Positions 52,696 to 60,955 of a DNA stretch of 64,000 nucleotides are shown in pieces. Both the position numbers and the translations under genes were made by a program. The notes beneath the pieces were generated by a model. That model was not told where the DNA came from, ran no database searches, and saw only the letters and a program-made list of their open reading frames with translations. The DNA is taken from the NCBI RefSeq assembly GCF_019924045.1, contig NZ_JAHXBN010000005.1:124001-188000 (forward strand). Reading direction: 5' to 3'. The DNA is from Dyadobacter fermentans. Its GTDB lineage: Bacteria; Bacteroidota; Bacteroidia; Cytophagales; Spirosomataceae. Every line of letters begins with the position of its first letter. Position 1 is the stretch's first letter.

Positions 52696-54225
52696 TCAGG
52701 TGGTGGTGATTTTATAGTTGCCCAGAAGATTCAACTCTCCATTACCTTCAACGTGAACCTGTTTAACGGTGATATCCTGGCCGACAGAGATGGTGTGTCC
52801 GCTGTTGATGACGACGATATCATTCGGCCCGGGCATTCGGCCGGTGGACCAAATTGCCCGGTCGGGCCACATTCCCGAGCCGAGGGACTGGACGGTGTCT
52901 GAGAAGAGGGAAGTCGTTGTAAAATTCTTATAAAGAATACTGTTTGAAGTAGTTTCGGTAGCACCGAGCCAATCAACGAGCAGATCGCGGTAGACGCGGC
53001 GAAAGTCGACTTGCATTTTGATATCCTGGTTGTTATTATATTGTGAAGGTGTAATGGGAATAAGATCTACATCCAGGTTAGGGTTAGTTCCTATCATTTG
53101 CCTTTTAATACCGGAGCCGAATATAAACATGGGTGCTGCGACGCCGTGGTCGGTACCTTTCGACGCGCTTGAATTAGCCCTGCGACCGAAATCGGAAAAT
53201 GTCATTCCAACCACCCTGTCTTGGGTACCTTGTAATTGAAGGTCGTTTTGAAAAGCCGTGATGGCCTCCGATAACTGTTTTAGCAGCGACGCATGCTCAC
53301 CTTCGATCGTGCTTGACGTGCTAACCTGTGACGCATGCGTGTCAAAGCCTCTGAGTTCAACGCAATACACCTTGGTCGATAGTCCACCGTGAATTAGTCT
53401 CGCTACAATTTTCAGCTGCTCACCAAGATTGTTTACACCCACTGCGCCGGGATAAGTAACCATGTTTTTCCCGGCGTCTCCCGCTGTTTTTATTTCTTGT
53501 GAATACCCTACTGACAACATCTCCTGCTCACGGTAGTGCTTAATCAGCTCTCCGGCGTCACAGCAGGGTAAATCGTCGCTGGATGTTCCCTCCACCGTGC
53601 CTAAAAGTTGATAGAAACTGGTTGGGTCTTGCAGGGATATATTCATTGGCTGATCTGTTCCCAACAAAGTTGTTGTGTTATTATAGCCAATTTGAATCGC
53701 CAATGGATCCTTCATTTGTGTATTGGGGTAACCCAACGGGTAGCCCGGATATTTCGAATTCAGATATCTGCCTGCCCATCCACTTTGTGAATATTTGTCC
53801 GAATCGACGGCGGTCATCCAAATATCGGTCGAGCGGTAATGCGACTGATTTGGATAGGGATAAGAGACAGAATGGACGATGCCCAACTTGCCTTCATTAA
53901 AAAGATTCTGAAGGCCCGGCATTGACGGATGGAGGCCTGTCTCGGAAAAAGAGTTTAACTTCAGGACTTTGTTTTCTGGGATCGCAATGTTGCTTCGGAG
54001 ATTATAGTATTTCGGATAGAAATCAAGCGGTATAACAGTATTGAGCCCGTCGTTGCCTCCATTTAGATATATGATAACCAAAACCCTCCCTTCGGCAGTT
54101 GGTGCGCTTGCGAGTGCAGACCGAAGCAGAGGAGACTGCTCATTGTGAGCAGTCAGCGAGAATCCAGATAGTTTTATCGGTAGCGCCATCGACGACGCTA
54201 ATGCAAGAAAATTTCTACGGTTCAT
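52696..54225 (-). CDS. DUF1501 protein with Tat signal and beta-rich tail
   Basis: A 509-residue protein. The N-terminus MNRRNFLALASSMALP is a twin-arginine signal, so it is exported folded. The DUF1501 core (about 45-420) shows VLVIIYLNGGNDGLNTVIP, VELRGFDTHASQ and TFSDFGRRANSS with GTDHG, the metal-site pattern of the alkaline phosphatase/sulfatase superfamily. The last 55 residues (PGPNDIVVINSGHTISVGQD, then ELNLLGNYKI) look like the start of a G8-type beta domain and do not resemble a T9SS sorting domain. It follows DUF1800 by 10 bases. Activity is unknown. Confidence 0.85.
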   Translation of the reverse strand: MNRRNFLALASSMALPIKLSGFSLTAHNEQSPLLRSALASAPTAEGRVLVIIYLNGGNDGLNTVIPLDFYPKYYNLRSNIAIPENKVLKLNSFSETGLHPSMPGLQNLFNEGKLGIVHSVSYPYPNQSHYRSTDIWMTAVDSDKYSQSGWAGRYLNSKYPGYPLGYPNTQMKDPLAIQIGYNNTTTLLGTDQPMNISLQDPTSFYQLLGTVEGTSSDDLPCCDAGELIKHYREQEMLSVGYSQEIKTAGDAGKNMVTYPGAVGVNNLGEQLKIVARLIHGGLSTKVYCVELRGFDTHASQVSTSSTIEGEHASLLKQLSEAITAFQNDLQLQGTQDRVVGMTFSDFGRRANSSASKGTDHGVAAPMFIFGSGIKRQMIGTNPNLDVDLIPITPSQYNNNQDIKMQVDFRRVYRDLLVDWLGATETTSNSILYKNFTTTSLFSDTVQSLGSGMWPDRAIWSTGRMPGPNDIVVINSGHTISVGQDITVKQVHVEGNGELNLLGNYKITTT

Positions 54226-54235
54226 GGTGAAGTGC

Positions 54236-55873
54236 TTAGAATAGGTGAAACTCTGCCATGTGAAAAATGTACCTTACCAAAGATCTGCATCTCCTCATGA
54301 CTACATCATACCTTTCGGGTTTTGTAGGCAATTCTCGGTAGGCATTCCATTCAGTAACCCAATTTCTTCTAGAGAGTCCTTTCATCATGATGGTATCGAT
54401 CAAAAAATTTTTTTGACCTTCAGTCAAATCGATAGCCAATAGATTTCGGGTAAATTCCTGTAAAACTGCCTCGACCGTGACAGATGGCGTACCTGCTACG
54501 TCGGAAAAATTGGGTTGTATAGACTTCACCATTCCCACGAGGTCAATCAGCACTCCTCCCGGTACGATGTCTTGAGTGGGAGAAGCGATAATAAATTGGT
54601 CCGTGACCCTGTTGCGCATACCTATCAGGGCGCCTGTGATCCAATTTTTGGATAGTCCTGTCTGGTAATAAGGTGGATATCCGAAAACTGACGGTTGGTC
54701 GAGTAAACGTAACTGCAGATTGGACATATTCTCATAAGCGAATTTCGAATATCTCCTGAATGCGGCCAGATTAGATTGTGGATCTGGCGGCTTTACGTTG
54801 TAAAATCGAAGCATACCGATAACGAGTTCCATCGGCGATTTCATGATGGCAGCCCGGTTTTGTGTCGCAAAGAAAATGTCGCTTGAAAGGAGTTTTCTTA
54901 TGACCGGGGCGATACTAAAATTGTTTTCCGGGCTTGCGAAAAATGTCGCCAGCGGTGCAATTACATTTTCCTCGATCGACGCTGTAACCTCTGGATTTAC
55001 ATACCACTTGTAAAGCTTTCGGCATATAAATCTTGGAGTGTGCGGATGGCGCAAAAGCATACTGATCAGGTCATCTATTTCTTGGCTTCCTGCCTCGAAG
55101 TCGGATCTTCCCGTTATTTGGGTGTTATTGTAGTAGCTCGAAAAAGTTTTATTGCCGGTATCGTGTCGGTCGGGCGTAAAAACAGCATCACAAAAGGTGG
55201 AGTTTTCAATCAGATAATTCCTCACTTGCCAGCCGGTGAGAACTTTTGCAGCCGCTTTGACATCATCCTCCGTGTAATTAGGCTTTCCATAAAAATCAGC
55301 TTGACCAACCACAAAGAGCTCCTGCAACTCCCGGGCGTAATTTTCGTTGGGCCTACCTTTGGTATTCTCATTGCCATTTTGAAAAATGAGCATTCCTGGG
55401 TCCTTTGTAACTTCTACGGCCAACGTCTTGAAACTGCCCAAGGCGAGGTTGCGCAAAAGCTGCAAATTTTGGTGGGTAAGACGATAGTCGAACACGACAC
55501 CTTGCGGAACAACAAAATGATTCTGCCAAAAAGCGGTAAGTTTTTCAAGGATGGAGGGTGGCTTACCTTGATCGGCCATTAGCCCCGCCCACCAATATCT
55601 GACGTAGTAACACCAGTCACTCCGCCGATCCTTATTGAAAGGAACATTCAGAAAGGGCTGTCCGGCGGTAGCCTTAGTCTCATCAAGATCTATCGGCACG
55701 GGCGGCGACGCATGGAGGCTCGAATTCGCGATAAGTTGATCAATGGCCTGCAATGGTGACAGGCCGGTAAAGGCGCTAATTTCCTGATTTGTTGGACCGA
55801 ATGTTGTGCGCCTTAATAGGTGCGAAGCACTGCGTGCATCTAATAGTGGTTGATAAGTGTCCAGGTATGGCAT
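54236..55873 (-). CDS. DUF1800 protein
   Basis: A 545-residue protein of the DUF1800 family. Landmarks are SASHLLRRTTFGPTNQEI, LEKLTAFWQNHFV, NENYARELQELFVVG, DDVKAAAKVLTGWQ and PHTPRFICRKLYKW. No signal peptide is evident. The family occurs as a fixed pair with DUF1501 in many bacteria; neither has a proven reaction. The start MPYLDT at 55873 was chosen over a 27-residue extension without family support. The pair is embedded among exopolysaccharide genes. Confidence 0.85.
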   Translation of the reverse strand: MPYLDTYQPLLDARSASHLLRRTTFGPTNQEISAFTGLSPLQAIDQLIANSSLHASPPVPIDLDETKATAGQPFLNVPFNKDRRSDWCYYVRYWWAGLMADQGKPPSILEKLTAFWQNHFVVPQGVVFDYRLTHQNLQLLRNLALGSFKTLAVEVTKDPGMLIFQNGNENTKGRPNENYARELQELFVVGQADFYGKPNYTEDDVKAAAKVLTGWQVRNYLIENSTFCDAVFTPDRHDTGNKTFSSYYNNTQITGRSDFEAGSQEIDDLISMLLRHPHTPRFICRKLYKWYVNPEVTASIEENVIAPLATFFASPENNFSIAPVIRKLLSSDIFFATQNRAAIMKSPMELVIGMLRFYNVKPPDPQSNLAAFRRYSKFAYENMSNLQLRLLDQPSVFGYPPYYQTGLSKNWITGALIGMRNRVTDQFIIASPTQDIVPGGVLIDLVGMVKSIQPNFSDVAGTPSVTVEAVLQEFTRNLLAIDLTEGQKNFLIDTIMMKGLSRRNWVTEWNAYRELPTKPERYDVVMRRCRSLVRYIFHMAEFHLF

Positions 55874-56028
55874 GTTCTTTCCCCTCGTCTCGTTATAATG
55901 ATGCGTGGCGTTTTTAAGGACTAGCATCATTATAACAAAGGTACTACATGTCAACTATTTTAGAAAATAGTTTGAGAAATATTGTAGAATTTATTCTGCA
56001 ATTGTATCGCCGAACGGGAGAATGGCCG

Positions 56029-56907
56029 TTAACTGACTACTCTGGGATGAGGTAGTAATTTCTGAAGATATCTGCCATAACCGCTTTTAACGAGCGGTTG
56101 AGCGATATCGTTTAATTCTTCTTCATTTATAAAACCCATACGATATGCCACTTCTTCAACGCAGCCTATTTTAAGTCCCTGGCGTTCCTCAATAACTTGC
56201 ACAAACTGGCCTGCCTGCATCAGGGATTCGAAAGTGCCGGTGTCGAGCCAGGCAGTTCCTCGGTCCAGTACACCAACTTTTAGTCTGCCAGATTCAAGAT
56301 AAACCTTATTTACATCGGTAATCTCGTATTCGCCTCTGGGCGACGGTGCAATTGATTTTGCGATATCGACTACGTCGTTGTCGTAGAAGTAAAGTCCCGG
56401 TACTGCATAGTTCGATTTAGGTTCCAGTGGCTTTTCTTCAATGGAAAGTGCATTGAACGACTCGTCAAACTCTACTACTCCATAGCGTTCGGGATCATGT
56501 ACCTGATACGCGAAAATGACACCGCCCTGAGGATCGGCATTGGCCTGAAGAAGCTTTGACAGGCCTGAACCATAAAAAATATTATCTCCTAATATCAACG
56601 CAACTTTGTCAGTCCCAATAAATTCCTCACCGATCACGAAGGCCTGGGCTAAGCCGTCCGGGCTTGGTTGGACCGCATAGTTAAACTTACAGCCGATCCT
56701 AGTTCCATCACCCAGCAATTTTTGGAAATGAGGCATGTCGTGCGGAGTTGAGATGACTAATATCTCCCTAATACCGGCGAGCATCAAAATAGACAGCGGG
56801 TAGTAAATCATCGGCTTGTCATAGACAGGCATAAGCTGCTTACTGACAGCAAGGGTGAGTGGATGTAAACGCGTTCCTGATCCACCCGCAAGAATAATTC
56901 CTTTCAT
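56029..56907 (-). CDS. rfbA: Glucose-1-phosphate thymidylyltransferase
   Basis: A 292-residue nucleotidyltransferase. [18 protein letters not shown] with the K in [16 protein letters not shown], the LGDNIFYG metal site and [19 protein letters not shown] are diagnostic of RfbA/RmlA. It makes dTDP-glucose from dTTP and glucose 1-phosphate, the first step toward dTDP-L-rhamnose. It sits 51 bases after rfbB, with an ACTCAACG motif in that gap. Confidence 0.96.
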   Translation of the reverse strand: MKGIILAGGSGTRLHPLTLAVSKQLMPVYDKPMIYYPLSILMLAGIREILVISTPHDMPHFQKLLGDGTRIGCKFNYAVQPSPDGLAQAFVIGEEFIGTDKVALILGDNIFYGSGLSKLLQANADPQGGVIFAYQVHDPERYGVVEFDESFNALSIEEKPLEPKSNYAVPGLYFYDNDVVDIAKSIAPSPRGEYEITDVNKVYLESGRLKVGVLDRGTAWLDTGTFESLMQAGQFVQVIEERQGLKIGCVEEVAYRMGFINEEELNDIAQPLVKSGYGRYLQKLLPHPRVVS

Positions 56908-56919
56908 AATTTAACGATT

Positions 56920-56927
56920 CGTTGAGT
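56920..56927 (-). promoter_or_regulatory. ACTCAACG leader motif before rfbA
   Basis: The motif ends 12 bases before the rfbA ATG, inside the 51-base gap after rfbB. Confidence 0.6.
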
Positions 56928-56958
56928 TATCAAAATATGTGCAACTGTCGCGCTGAGA

Positions 56959-58023
56959 TTAGCGGCGATCATACATTTCCTCGTAATAATGTTTGTAAGC
57001 TCCGGACGTGACATTGTTCAACCACTCGGTGTTGCTCAGGTACCACTCGACGGTCTTCGTAAGGCCCTCACTGAATTGCAGCGAAGGAACCCACCCTAGC
57101 TCTTTTTTGAGTTTTGTAGCGTCAATTGCATAGCGCAAGTCGTGTCCGGCCCTGTCTGTAACATACTGAATCAGTCCTTCGGAGGTGTTTTCTTCTCGCC
57201 CCAGTTTTTCGTCCATGATCTTGCAGAGCAGCTTGACCAGGTCGATATTTTTCCATTCGTTGTGGCCACCAATGTTGTAGGTTTCACCATTTTTGCCTTT
57301 ATGGAATATCACATCGATCGCTCTTGCATGATCTTCCACAAAGAGCCAGTCGCGGATGTTTTCTCCCTTTCCATATACCGGCAGTGGTTTGTCATTGAGG
57401 ACATTGTGAATCATTAACGGAATCAGCTTTTCCGGGAAGTGATTGGGCCCATAGTTATTTGAGCAATTAGAAATGACAACCGGCATTCCATAAGTGTTAT
57501 GATAAGCCCTTACAAAGTGATCGGAAGAGGCTTTTGAAGCGCTGTATGGCGAGCGTGGATCGTATTTTGTTGTTTCCAGGAACAACTCCTCCGGATTGTG
57601 CAGCTCACCGTAAACTTCGTCGGTCGATATATGATAGAACAAGTGTTTGTCTATGTCATTCCTCCAGGCTCTTCTTGCTGCGTTAAGTAGATTCACCGTT
57701 CCAACTACGTTGGTCATTACAAATGCCATCGGATCAGAAATCGATCGGTCCACGTGGGATTCTGCGGCAAGATGGATTACGCCCTTGAAATCATGCTCAA
57801 TGAAAAGATCTTCCACAAACCCTGAATCTGTAATGTCTCCTTTTACAAAAGTGTAATTTGGAAACGCTTCCAGATCGCTGAGGTTTTCAAGATTACCAGC
57901 GTAAGTCAATGCATCAAGGTTGAAGACCTGGTAGTCGGGATAAGTTGTTACAAACCGTCTAACTACGTGCGATCCTATAAAACCGGCCCCGCCGGTAATC
58001 AATATTTTGTTTGAATTGCTCAT
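56959..58023 (-). CDS. rfbB: dTDP-glucose 4,6-dehydratase
   Basis: A 354-residue SDR-family enzyme with the NAD site GGAGFIGSHVVRRF (residues 8-21), the catalytic T-D-E in HISTDEVYGEL and Y-x3-K in SPYSASKASSDHFV. It converts dTDP-glucose to dTDP-4-keto-6-deoxyglucose. It starts 18 bases after rfbC and has no ACTCAACG motif of its own. Confidence 0.96.
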   Translation of the reverse strand: MSNSNKILITGGAGFIGSHVVRRFVTTYPDYQVFNLDALTYAGNLENLSDLEAFPNYTFVKGDITDSGFVEDLFIEHDFKGVIHLAAESHVDRSISDPMAFVMTNVVGTVNLLNAARRAWRNDIDKHLFYHISTDEVYGELHNPEELFLETTKYDPRSPYSASKASSDHFVRAYHNTYGMPVVISNCSNNYGPNHFPEKLIPLMIHNVLNDKPLPVYGKGENIRDWLFVEDHARAIDVIFHKGKNGETYNIGGHNEWKNIDLVKLLCKIMDEKLGREENTSEGLIQYVTDRAGHDLRYAIDATKLKKELGWVPSLQFSEGLTKTVEWYLSNTEWLNNVTSGAYKHYYEEMYDRR

Positions 58024-58041
58024 GTCTTAGTTTTATGTTCT

Positions 58042-58590
58042 TCAGGTATTGGGAATTGCTTTGAAGATTTCCTCGAAGGTTGGTAATATCTGATCCTTTT
58101 CGGAGACAATAGGATTTTCGACACCCCAGGAAATATTGAAATAGGGGTCGTTCCAGCGTAGCCCGCCTTCCGATGTCTTGTTATACATGTTTGTGCACTT
58201 ATATTGAAACACGCTGTCTTCAAGCGCTGCGAAACCATGGGCAAAGCCCTCCGGGATATACACCATTCTTCTATTTTCTGCACTGAGTTCGAACAATTCG
58301 AATTTTCCGAACGCAGGCGATTCCGAACGAAGATCGACAGCGACGTCGAGCACCCTGCCGGAAATCACGCGTACCAGTTTGCCCTGTGCGTGGGGCGCAC
58401 GTTGGAAATGAAGGCCGCGAATGACTCCTTTCCTGGAGAAGGATTGGTTGTCTTGTACAAACGTTTCGGTAAAGCCCTGCGCTTTCCAGGCTTCGTCATT
58501 GAACGACTCGAAGAAATGCCCCCGATCGTCGCTGAATACGGCCGGCGTAATTATCCAGACGTCAGGAAGGGATGTTTGACTGAATTTCAT
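58042..58590 (-). CDS. rfbC: dTDP-4-dehydrorhamnose 3,5-epimerase
   Basis: A 182-residue cupin-fold epimerase. GHFFESFNDEAWKAQGF, the QDNQSFSRKGVIRGLHFQ block with the catalytic His and YIPEGFAHGFAAL are diagnostic. It makes dTDP-4-keto-L-rhamnose for RfbD. The start MKFSQT at 58590 overlaps the upstream glycosyltransferase by 29 bases; the ACTCAACG motif 4 bases before it therefore lies inside that gene's coding sequence. A 15-residue upstream extension was rejected. Confidence 0.95.
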   Translation of the reverse strand: MKFSQTSLPDVWIITPAVFSDDRGHFFESFNDEAWKAQGFTETFVQDNQSFSRKGVIRGLHFQRAPHAQGKLVRVISGRVLDVAVDLRSESPAFGKFELFELSAENRRMVYIPEGFAHGFAALEDSVFQYKCTNMYNKTSEGGLRWNDPYFNISWGVENPIVSEKDQILPTFEEIFKAIPNT

Positions 58591-59686
58591 GTTGCGTTGA
58601 GTAAATGGTTCGAAAATGGTTTTCGTATTGTTCAATTATGTTATTCCACTCGTATATATGCTTGATTTTGTGTAGGTTGTTTGCTACAAAGGAGCTGTAT
58701 TTCTCCTTTTTGACAGTTTCGATCGTCTGTTTAACCTCGTTGGCATTCTGGAAATAGAGTGCGTCTTTCTCAAGGATCGTTGCGTTAAACTCGTTCTGGT
58801 TGGCACAGATAAGCGCTTGCGATGCCATAGCTTCCAGCAATGATGGATTTGTACCTCCTACCGAATGCCCATGGAAGTAGACATTAGAATAGTACCGCAA
58901 GTTATTCAATGCATTAATATCGTAAATGCCCCCGATAAACCGGATTTGCTCAAAGGCAGCGTATTTGCTTTTCAGGTATTCTCCATACTTCGTCGCATGC
59001 TTACCTACAACTAGAAAAGGTGCTCTCCCATTGGATTTTGAAATCCCTTCGAGAATAGTGTCGACGTTATTTTCAGGCTCCAGTCGTGCAATGAGCATAT
59101 TGTAACCGTACGCTTCTAACCCATATTGATTCAGAACGTTTGTGCTGGGATCCTCAAACGGAAAGGCACCGTATGGAATATACGTAGAGGGTATTTTATA
59201 TTTTTTTGCCAAATAGTCCTGAATTCCCAGTGAGTCGGCAATCCAGTGATCGCTATATACCGTTCCCAGGTATTCTGCCCACTTGAGGAAGTTCCTTACT
59301 GGCTTCGAATATTTGGTGCGCTTCCATTCTAAACCATCCATGTTGGTGGTGATGATACAGTTCTTGCGCGGAAGCAACCATCCCCACACCGTGCTACTGG
59401 TATAACCGAGCTGTAAAATGATATCATACGTTTGCTTGCGCGCATGTAGGATGCAGTTAAGATCATACACGAACTGTCCTGCAGTTCCCCATTTATCTTC
59501 GGGATCGTTACAGTGCACCAGTTTTACCCCGTTCCATTCCGATTGCTGGTAGGGGTGAGAATGTGAGTTATAAACGGTGATATCGTGTCCTCGTTCCACC
59601 AGCCCCTTGGCTAGGTATTCCGCAAATTGCTCGAACCCGCCATAGTGATTGGGAATTCCGCGTGTGCCTATGATAGCTATTTTCAT
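58562..59686 (-). CDS. DUF1972-type glycosyltransferase
   Basis: A 374-residue GT-B transferase. The N-terminal DUF1972 domain starts MKIAIIGTRGIPNHYGGFEQF, and the C-terminal GT4-like half has LIARLEPENNVDTILEGI, IRFIGGIYD and HGHSVGGTNPSLLEAMASQ. DUF1972 proteins are often rhamnosyl- or related transferases; with a dTDP-rhamnose pathway next door, rhamnose is a fair guess for the donor (inference). It is cytoplasmic or peripheral to the inner membrane and adds a sugar to the lipid-linked repeat unit. Confidence 0.9.
   Translation of the reverse strand: MKIAIIGTRGIPNHYGGFEQFAEYLAKGLVERGHDITVYNSHSHPYQQSEWNGVKLVHCNDPEDKWGTAGQFVYDLNCILHARKQTYDIILQLGYTSSTVWGWLLPRKNCIITTNMDGLEWKRTKYSKPVRNFLKWAEYLGTVYSDHWIADSLGIQDYLAKKYKIPSTYIPYGAFPFEDPSTNVLNQYGLEAYGYNMLIARLEPENNVDTILEGISKSNGRAPFLVVGKHATKYGEYLKSKYAAFEQIRFIGGIYDINALNNLRYYSNVYFHGHSVGGTNPSLLEAMASQALICANQNEFNATILEKDALYFQNANEVKQTIETVKKEKYSSFVANNLHKIKHIYEWNNIIEQYENHFRTIYSTQHEIQSNIPS
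58595..58602 (-). promoter_or_regulatory. ACTCAACG leader motif before rfbC
   Basis: The motif ends 4 bases before the rfbC ATG. It is inside the last codons of the DUF1972 glycosyltransferase gene, where it encodes part of YSTQ. Confidence 0.6.
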
Positions 59687-59693
59687 GAAATAT

Positions 59694-59701
59694 CGTTGAG
59701 T
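59694..59701 (-). promoter_or_regulatory. ACTCAACG leader motif before the DUF1972 gene
   Basis: The motif ends 7 bases before the ATG at 59686, in the 18-base gap after the GT4 gene. Confidence 0.6.
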
Positions 59702-59704
59702 TTT

Positions 59705-60892
59705 CTAGCCTTCAATAACTTTTTTGTAAAAATCTGTTGTCAGTGCACCGATGTTCGCCCAGTCGTAATCCTCCCTGATGAGGCGATTGGACATTTTTGT
59801 CACAGTTGATAACCGATCAGGATTATCAGCTATTTCCATGATCTTTCCGGCTAAATCTTCAGCGTTCTCGCTTTCAAACAGGAATCCGGTTTCATTATCC
59901 CTGATAATCTCCATAAAAGGTTTGAGATCAGAGCACAGGACAGGCTTCCCGTAGCTGAGGCTCAGTAGAAGCACGCCACTTTGATAAATCTCCCGGTAGG
60001 GTAAAACAACCAGGTCGGCGTTGTCATAGAAACCGGCAACTTCCTCGTCGGGAATGTACCTGAAATCTGTTCTGACAACATTCGTGATTCCGAGACTTGT
60101 GATCAGGTTTTTGTAATAATCCAGATCGCTTTTCCAAGCCTTGCCTGCTATGGTCAGATGTATTTTCCTACCTCTCGTACCTACTTTCGCGATTGCCTCC
60201 AGGAGAATATCCAATCCCTTTACTTGTTTTATCTGACCGAAGAAGAGAATGCGTAGTTCCGGGCCGACACTTTTTTTCGAAGAGGATGTGGATATAAACG
60301 GAAGATAGTTGCCATGCGGAATAACGGCGACCGGGTTATTGGTAAGTCTCTTTTCAGTTAGAAAGTTAAGAGAAGACTGGTTGTGCACGACAACTCCATC
60401 CATCAATTTGTAGCAAGCCAATTCAATATAGTGGTTAGCTTGCTTCGTAAAAGAGTTTACATCGTGAATGGTACCAATGCATTTGAAACCTAACAGCTTA
60501 CCTATGGATAAGACTATCAGATCGATGCCGCGAAAGGTAAAGAAATGGAGATGAGCGATACGGGCACCTTTACTTTTAGCGTCCCGAAAGGCAACAGCAT
60601 GACCTTTGATATATTCCGATGCCTTAGATAAGACGTTTCGGGACCAAAGACGGGTAAAGCTGAAAAAAGTTTCTACATTCTCGAAATTCCGTTTCTTGGT
60701 TACGTCACAGGTGTAATAAAGTGTTTTTACACCATGACTACCTAGCCCATAAGCTAATCCGTAATCGTAGTAATCCATTCCTCCATGCCCTCCGACCGGC
60801 TCGATGAGCGCAACTGGTGCACGGCTAAATGATTGTTCCCGATATTGAGATTTTGTTGCCGATTGCTCTCGGTAGATCACACTTTCTTTCAT
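59705..60892 (-). CDS. Glycosyltransferase family 4 protein
   Basis: A 395-residue GT-B transferase. The N-terminal half has a glycine-rich acceptor loop (EPVGGHGGMDYYDYGLAYGL, residues 32-51); the C-terminal half has LRILFFGQIKQVKGLDILLEA, LTIAGKAW and the E-x7-E signature region VVLPYREIYQSGVLLLSLSYGKPV. It adds one sugar of the repeat unit at the inner face of the membrane; donor and acceptor are unknown. The first 25 residues (KESVIYREQSATKSQYREQS) are hydrophilic and could be an extension. Confidence 0.9.
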   Translation of the reverse strand: MKESVIYREQSATKSQYREQSFSRAPVALIEPVGGHGGMDYYDYGLAYGLGSHGVKTLYYTCDVTKKRNFENVETFFSFTRLWSRNVLSKASEYIKGHAVAFRDAKSKGARIAHLHFFTFRGIDLIVLSIGKLLGFKCIGTIHDVNSFTKQANHYIELACYKLMDGVVVHNQSSLNFLTEKRLTNNPVAVIPHGNYLPFISTSSSKKSVGPELRILFFGQIKQVKGLDILLEAIAKVGTRGRKIHLTIAGKAWKSDLDYYKNLITSLGITNVVRTDFRYIPDEEVAGFYDNADLVVLPYREIYQSGVLLLSLSYGKPVLCSDLKPFMEIIRDNETGFLFESENAEDLAGKIMEIADNPDRLSTVTKMSNRLIREDYDWANIGALTTDFYKKVIEG

Positions 60893-60894
60893 AA

Positions 60895-60902
60895 CGTTGA
60901 GT
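60895..60902 (-). promoter_or_regulatory. ACTCAACG leader motif before the GT4 gene
   Basis: The motif ends 2 bases before the ATG at 60892, in the 63-base gap after the pyruvyl transferase gene. Confidence 0.6.
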
Positions 60903-60955
60903 ACACTGATGGTTTACAGTTTGTATTACCTCAATTTTGAGCGCACTTCTGGTAA

